Shown here piece by piece: positions 4,367 to 7,062 of a stretch of DNA of 7,062 nt (its first letter is position 1; each line of letters starts with the position of its first letter). The notes beneath the pieces were generated by a model. The model was not told the DNA's origin, did no database searches, and worked only from the letters and a program-made list of their open reading frames with translations. Source of the DNA: Chloroflexia bacterium (lineage in GTDB: Bacteria; Chloroflexota; Chloroflexia; Thermomicrobiales; JALYUS01); the NCBI GenBank assembly GCA_025924435.1, contig JAICIL010000236.1, forward strand, positions 1 through 7,062, read 5' to 3'. The translations under genes and the position numbers were made by a program.

Positions 4367-5349
4367 TTGAATATCCCCACAATCACCGCCGTGACCATCA
4401 GATTGATGATCGCGAGGGGCAGGAGGACGTCCCACCCGAGGCGCATTAACCGATCATACCGGATGCGCGGCAAGGTTGCGCGCAGCCAGATAAAGAGGAA
4501 GACGAAGAGCGCCATCTTGATCGCGAACCAGAGCGGCCCGGAGAGGAACGGCCCCTTCCAACCGCCGAGGAAGCAGACCGTCGCGATCGCGCTCACCGTC
4601 AGCATGTTGACGTACTCGGCGAGGAAGTAGAGCGACCAGCGGAAGCCCGCGTACTCCGTCAGATACCCGGCGACCAGTTCCGTTTCGGCCTCCGGCAGAT
4701 CGAAGGGCGCGCGGTTCACCTCCGCGACCGCGCTGATCAGGTAGATCAGGAAGGCCACGGGCAGGACGACGATGTACGGGATCGGCGACTGCCCCGCGAC
4801 GATGCCCGTCAGCCGCGTCGTCCCGGCGAGCAGCATGACGCTCGCCAGCGCGAGGCCGAGCGGCAGTTCGTACGAGATAATTTGCGCCGTCGAGCGGAGA
4901 CTGCCGAGGAGCGAGTACTTGCTGCCCGATCCCCAGCCGCCGAGCACGATCCCGTAGACGCCGAGCGAGCTGAAGGCGAGCAGGATGAGCAGCCCGACGC
5001 TCGCATTCGAGAGCACGAGCGGCACCCGATGCCCGCCGACGAGGAAATAGGTGCCGATCGGGATGAGCGCGAAGCCGGAGACGGCGAGCACGAGCGAGAT
5101 GATCGGCGCGAGGCGGTAGACGACGCGATCCGCGCCCATCGGTGTGTACTCGCCCTTGAAAACGAGTTTCACCGCGTCCGCGAGCGGCTGCAAAAAGCCG
5201 AACGGGCCGACGCGATTCGGGCCGAGGCGGACCTGGAAGCGCGCCAACAGCCGCCGCTCGATCAGCGTCATGTACGCTGCCGCCGTCACCGCGATGAGCA
5301 TGACGACCACCGCGCCGACGAGCGCCTGGAGGAACCCCGCCACGTTCAA
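4363..5349 (-). CDS. nuoH: NADH-quinone oxidoreductase subunit H
   Basis: The 328-residue, eight-helix subunit anchors the peripheral arm and forms much of the quinone-binding site. The signature segments are intact: ERRLLARFQVRLGPNRVGP (31-49) and AEVNRAPFDLPEAETELVAG (209-228) with its Glu/Asp cluster, then EYAGFRWSLYFLAEY (232-246). The start is TTG 5349, with GGGAGG (5357-5362) 7 nt upstream; its TTGA overlaps the nuoG stop by 4 nt, so translation is probably coupled. GTG at 5343 is the alternative. A longer frame to 5526 only reads nuoG in another frame. The stop TAG at 4363-4365 lies in repeat D. The product is close to the usual family length. Confidence 0.97.
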   Translation of the reverse strand: MNVAGFLQALVGAVVVMLIAVTAAAYMTLIERRLLARFQVRLGPNRVGPFGFLQPLADAVKLVFKGEYTPMGADRVVYRLAPIISLVLAVSGFALIPIGTYFLVGGHRVPLVLSNASVGLLILLAFSSLGVYGIVLGGWGSGSKYSLLGSLRSTAQIISYELPLGLALASVMLLAGTTRLTGIVAGQSPIPYIVVLPVAFLIYLISAVAEVNRAPFDLPEAETELVAGYLTEYAGFRWSLYFLAEYVNMLTVSAIATVCFLGGWKGPFLSGPLWFAIKMALFVFLFIWLRATLPRIRYDRLMRLGWDVLLPLAIINLMVTAVIVGIFK

Positions 5350-7062
5350 TCCGCGACCTCCCGTTCGATCGTCTGCACCAGCGGCGGCGTCGCGCCGTCC
5401 AGTTCCGCATCGGTGACATCGGCGTAGGCCGGGATCGTCTGCTGGATCGCCTCCCAGACCTGCTCCGGCGATGTGACGGGAATCGGTTGGCCGAGCGCGC
5501 GCGCCAGTTCGTTCACGGCGTACCATGCCGGTGCGACGCTGCCGGGCAGGTCGGGGCCGCGCCGCAGCCGCTGCACGCGCCCGGCGAAGTTCGTCAGCGT
5601 GCCCGCTTCCTCCGTCGCGACCGCGATGGGCAGCACGACGTCCGCCTGCCGTGCCGCCGCCGTCGGGTGGCTCGCGAAGGCGATCAGCGTCTCGGCGCGG
5701 TCCACGGGCGGATCGCCGCCGAGGACGATCAGGCCGCGCACCCCGGCGGAGCCATTGAGCATGCCCGTGGCGTCCGCGCCACCGGCGGGGAGGACGCCGA
5801 GGTCAATCGCGCCGCGCCCGTTCGCCGCGCCGACGACGGGGCCGCCCGCCGCCGGGAGCAGCGCCGCGACGGCGTCCGCGACCGACGGATCGGCGAGCAG
5901 CGCCGGGTCAACGAGCAGCATCCGCTTCTCCGCCGCCTGCCATCGCTCCGCGACCGGTGCGAGATCGGCGGGCATGACCGTCTCAATCTCCGGCATCTCC
6001 TTCCCTTGCACCGCCGCCGCGAGTGCGCGCAGGATCGCCGCCTCGCCCCGGACGGCGGGCTGGATCCACGCCGTCGCCTCCTGCGTCAAGCCGGTCGGGC
6101 TGGCGTGGACAAGCACGAGGTTCGCGCCGCGTTCGATCGCCTTGCGGAGCCGCAGATGGAGCACCGGCACCTCGGCGACCGCGTCCACGCCGACGACGAG
6201 AATCATCTCGACGGTGTCCAGATCGGCGATCGCGCCCCGGAAGCCGAGATCGTTGCGCGCGGGGACGGGCGGGCGCGGGTAGTGATCCACATTGCCGGTG
6301 CCGACGACATCGCGCAGCAGGCGGTTGAACAAGAAAAGCGCCTCGTTCGGCACGGTTGGGCTGGCGATGCCGCCGATGGCCTCCGCGCCGTGCGCCGCGC
6401 GGATCGCGGCCAGGCGGGTCGCCGCCTCTGTCAGCGCCTCATCCCACGTCGCCGGGACGAGCGCGTCGCCGCGCCGCACCAGCGGCGTCGTGACGCGGTT
6501 CTCGCGCGTCGCGCCGACCTGCCCGAAGCGGCCATAGTCGCAGAGCCAGCCATTGTCCACGTCGGGATTGTCGCGGCTGCTGACGCGCAGCAGTTCGCCA
6601 TCCCGCGCGGAGAGGGTGACATTGCAGCCCATCGCGCAGCCGCTACAGACGCTCGCCGTCAAATCGAGGTCCCACGGGCGCGCCTGGAAGCGGTACTGGC
6701 GGCTCGTCAGCGCGCCGACGGGGCAGAGTTCAATCGTGTTGCCGGAGAAGATCGAGTCGAACTCGCGCCCCTCGGCGACGCCGATTTCGCTGTGATCGGC
6801 CCGTTCCAGCACAACAAGCGAGGGATCACCGGCGATCTCCTCCTGGAAGCGCGTGCAGCGCAGGCACATGATGCACCGCTCGCGGTCGAGGACGATCCGC
6901 TCCGAGAGCGGATACCGCTTGGCGAGATGCCGCTTCTCCTCGCGGAAGCGGCTCGTGCCGAGCCCCCAGGCGAAGGTGATGTTTTGCAGCGGGCACTCGC
7001 CGCCCTTGTCGCAAATTGGGCAGTCGAGCGGGTGATTCGCCAGCATGAACTCCAGCACGGAC
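5346..7062 (-). CDS. nuoG: NADH-quinone oxidoreductase subunit G, N-terminus outside window
   Basis: The frame is open through the right edge, giving 571 visible codons; the first in-frame start-like codon (GTG 7058) is internal, because the sequence there is already the conserved VLEFMLANHPLDCPICDKGG. Numbering from it, the N5 cluster ligands are His9, Cys13, Cys16 and Cys22. N4 has Cys62, Cys65, Cys68 and Cys112 (CIMCLRC, then CPVGALTS). A further Cys138, Cys141, Cys145, Cys173 set has the C-x2-C-x3-C-x27-C spacing of the off-path cluster N7. The rest is the molybdopterin-oxidoreductase-like domain, which in complex I binds no molybdenum. The missing roughly 100 residues should hold the [2Fe-2S] N1b domain. 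The subunit carries electrons from NADH/FMN towards NuoI in the cytoplasmic arm. The TGA stop overlaps the nuoH start. Confidence 0.97.
   Translation of the reverse strand, partial: SVLEFMLANHPLDCPICDKGGECPLQNITFAWGLGTSRFREEKRHLAKRYPLSERIVLDRERCIMCLRCTRFQEEIAGDPSLVVLERADHSEIGVAEGREFDSIFSGNTIELCPVGALTSRQYRFQARPWDLDLTASVCSGCAMGCNVTLSARDGELLRVSSRDNPDVDNGWLCDYGRFGQVGATRENRVTTPLVRRGDALVPATWDEALTEAATRLAAIRAAHGAEAIGGIASPTVPNEALFLFNRLLRDVVGTGNVDHYPRPPVPARNDLGFRGAIADLDTVEMILVVGVDAVAEVPVLHLRLRKAIERGANLVLVHASPTGLTQEATAWIQPAVRGEAAILRALAAAVQGKEMPEIETVMPADLAPVAERWQAAEKRMLLVDPALLADPSVADAVAALLPAAGGPVVGAANGRGAIDLGVLPAGGADATGMLNGSAGVRGLIVLGGDPPVDRAETLIAFASHPTAAARQADVVLPIAVATEEAGTLTNFAGRVQRLRRGPDLPGSVAPAWYAVNELARALGQPIPVTSPEQVWEAIQQTIPAYADVTDAELDGATPPLVQTIEREVAD

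Noticed and set aside
5350..5526. N-terminal extension of nuoH to 5526
   Set aside because: The extra 59 residues are nuoG read in another frame with no hydrophobic or family-like sequence; TTG 5349 has the ribosome site.

Overview
This is a GC-rich bacterial chromosome window. The nuo and nudC coding lines I counted by hand run near 70-75% G+C. Seven of its nine main genes, plus a two-gene toxin-antitoxin pair, can be placed in families; one membrane protein has no named function. The right two thirds (minus strand, read from the right edge) is part of a respiratory complex I operon in the order nuoG (5' end outside the window), nuoH, nuoI, [mazE-mazF type toxin-antitoxin pair], nuoJ, nuoK. 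The cluster then stops. nuoL, nuoM and nuoN, which usually follow nuoK, are not here; instead a convergent plus-strand gene for a small membrane protein of unknown function ends 6 bp from the nuoK stop. The left part holds nudC (NADH pyrophosphatase/NAD-RNA decapping Nudix enzyme) and, after it on the same strand, the 5' part of a 2-oxo acid dehydrogenase E2 gene that starts directly with the E3-binding domain and has no lipoyl domain. It runs off the left edge.

The striking non-gene content is a set of four different 70-100 bp palindromic repeats. They lie at 491-590 (between nudC and E2), 1443-1512 (in front of nudC), 2512-2611 (between nuoJ and nuoK) and 4281-4366 (between nuoH and nuoI). 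Each is made of short tandem units (7 bp in two of them, 8-9 bp in the other two) that run forward in one half and as reverse complement in the other. Each sits just 5' of the Shine-Dalgarno sequence of a minus-strand gene, and two of them supply the stop codon of the gene before them. A fifth patch of the 7-bp GGCAGCG unit lies inside the E2 reading frame and encodes its interdomain linker.

How the genes work together: E2 belongs to a complex that makes NADH and acyl-CoA, NudC hydrolyses NAD(H) and NAD-capped RNA, and NuoG-K oxidise NADH and pass electrons to quinone while pumping protons. The toxin-antitoxin pair has no obvious link to these. It is AT-richer than its neighbours and looks like an insertion at the normally tight nuoI-nuoJ junction, now apparently within the nuo transcript.

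The taxon cannot be fixed from the sequence. A full-type nuo operon, an actinobacterial/chloroflexotal-looking membrane protein and this style of intergenic palindrome suggest a free-living aerobic member of Chloroflexota (Thermomicrobia-like), Armatimonadota or a related deep lineage; this is a guess. I found no rRNA, tRNA, CRISPR array or transposase gene.
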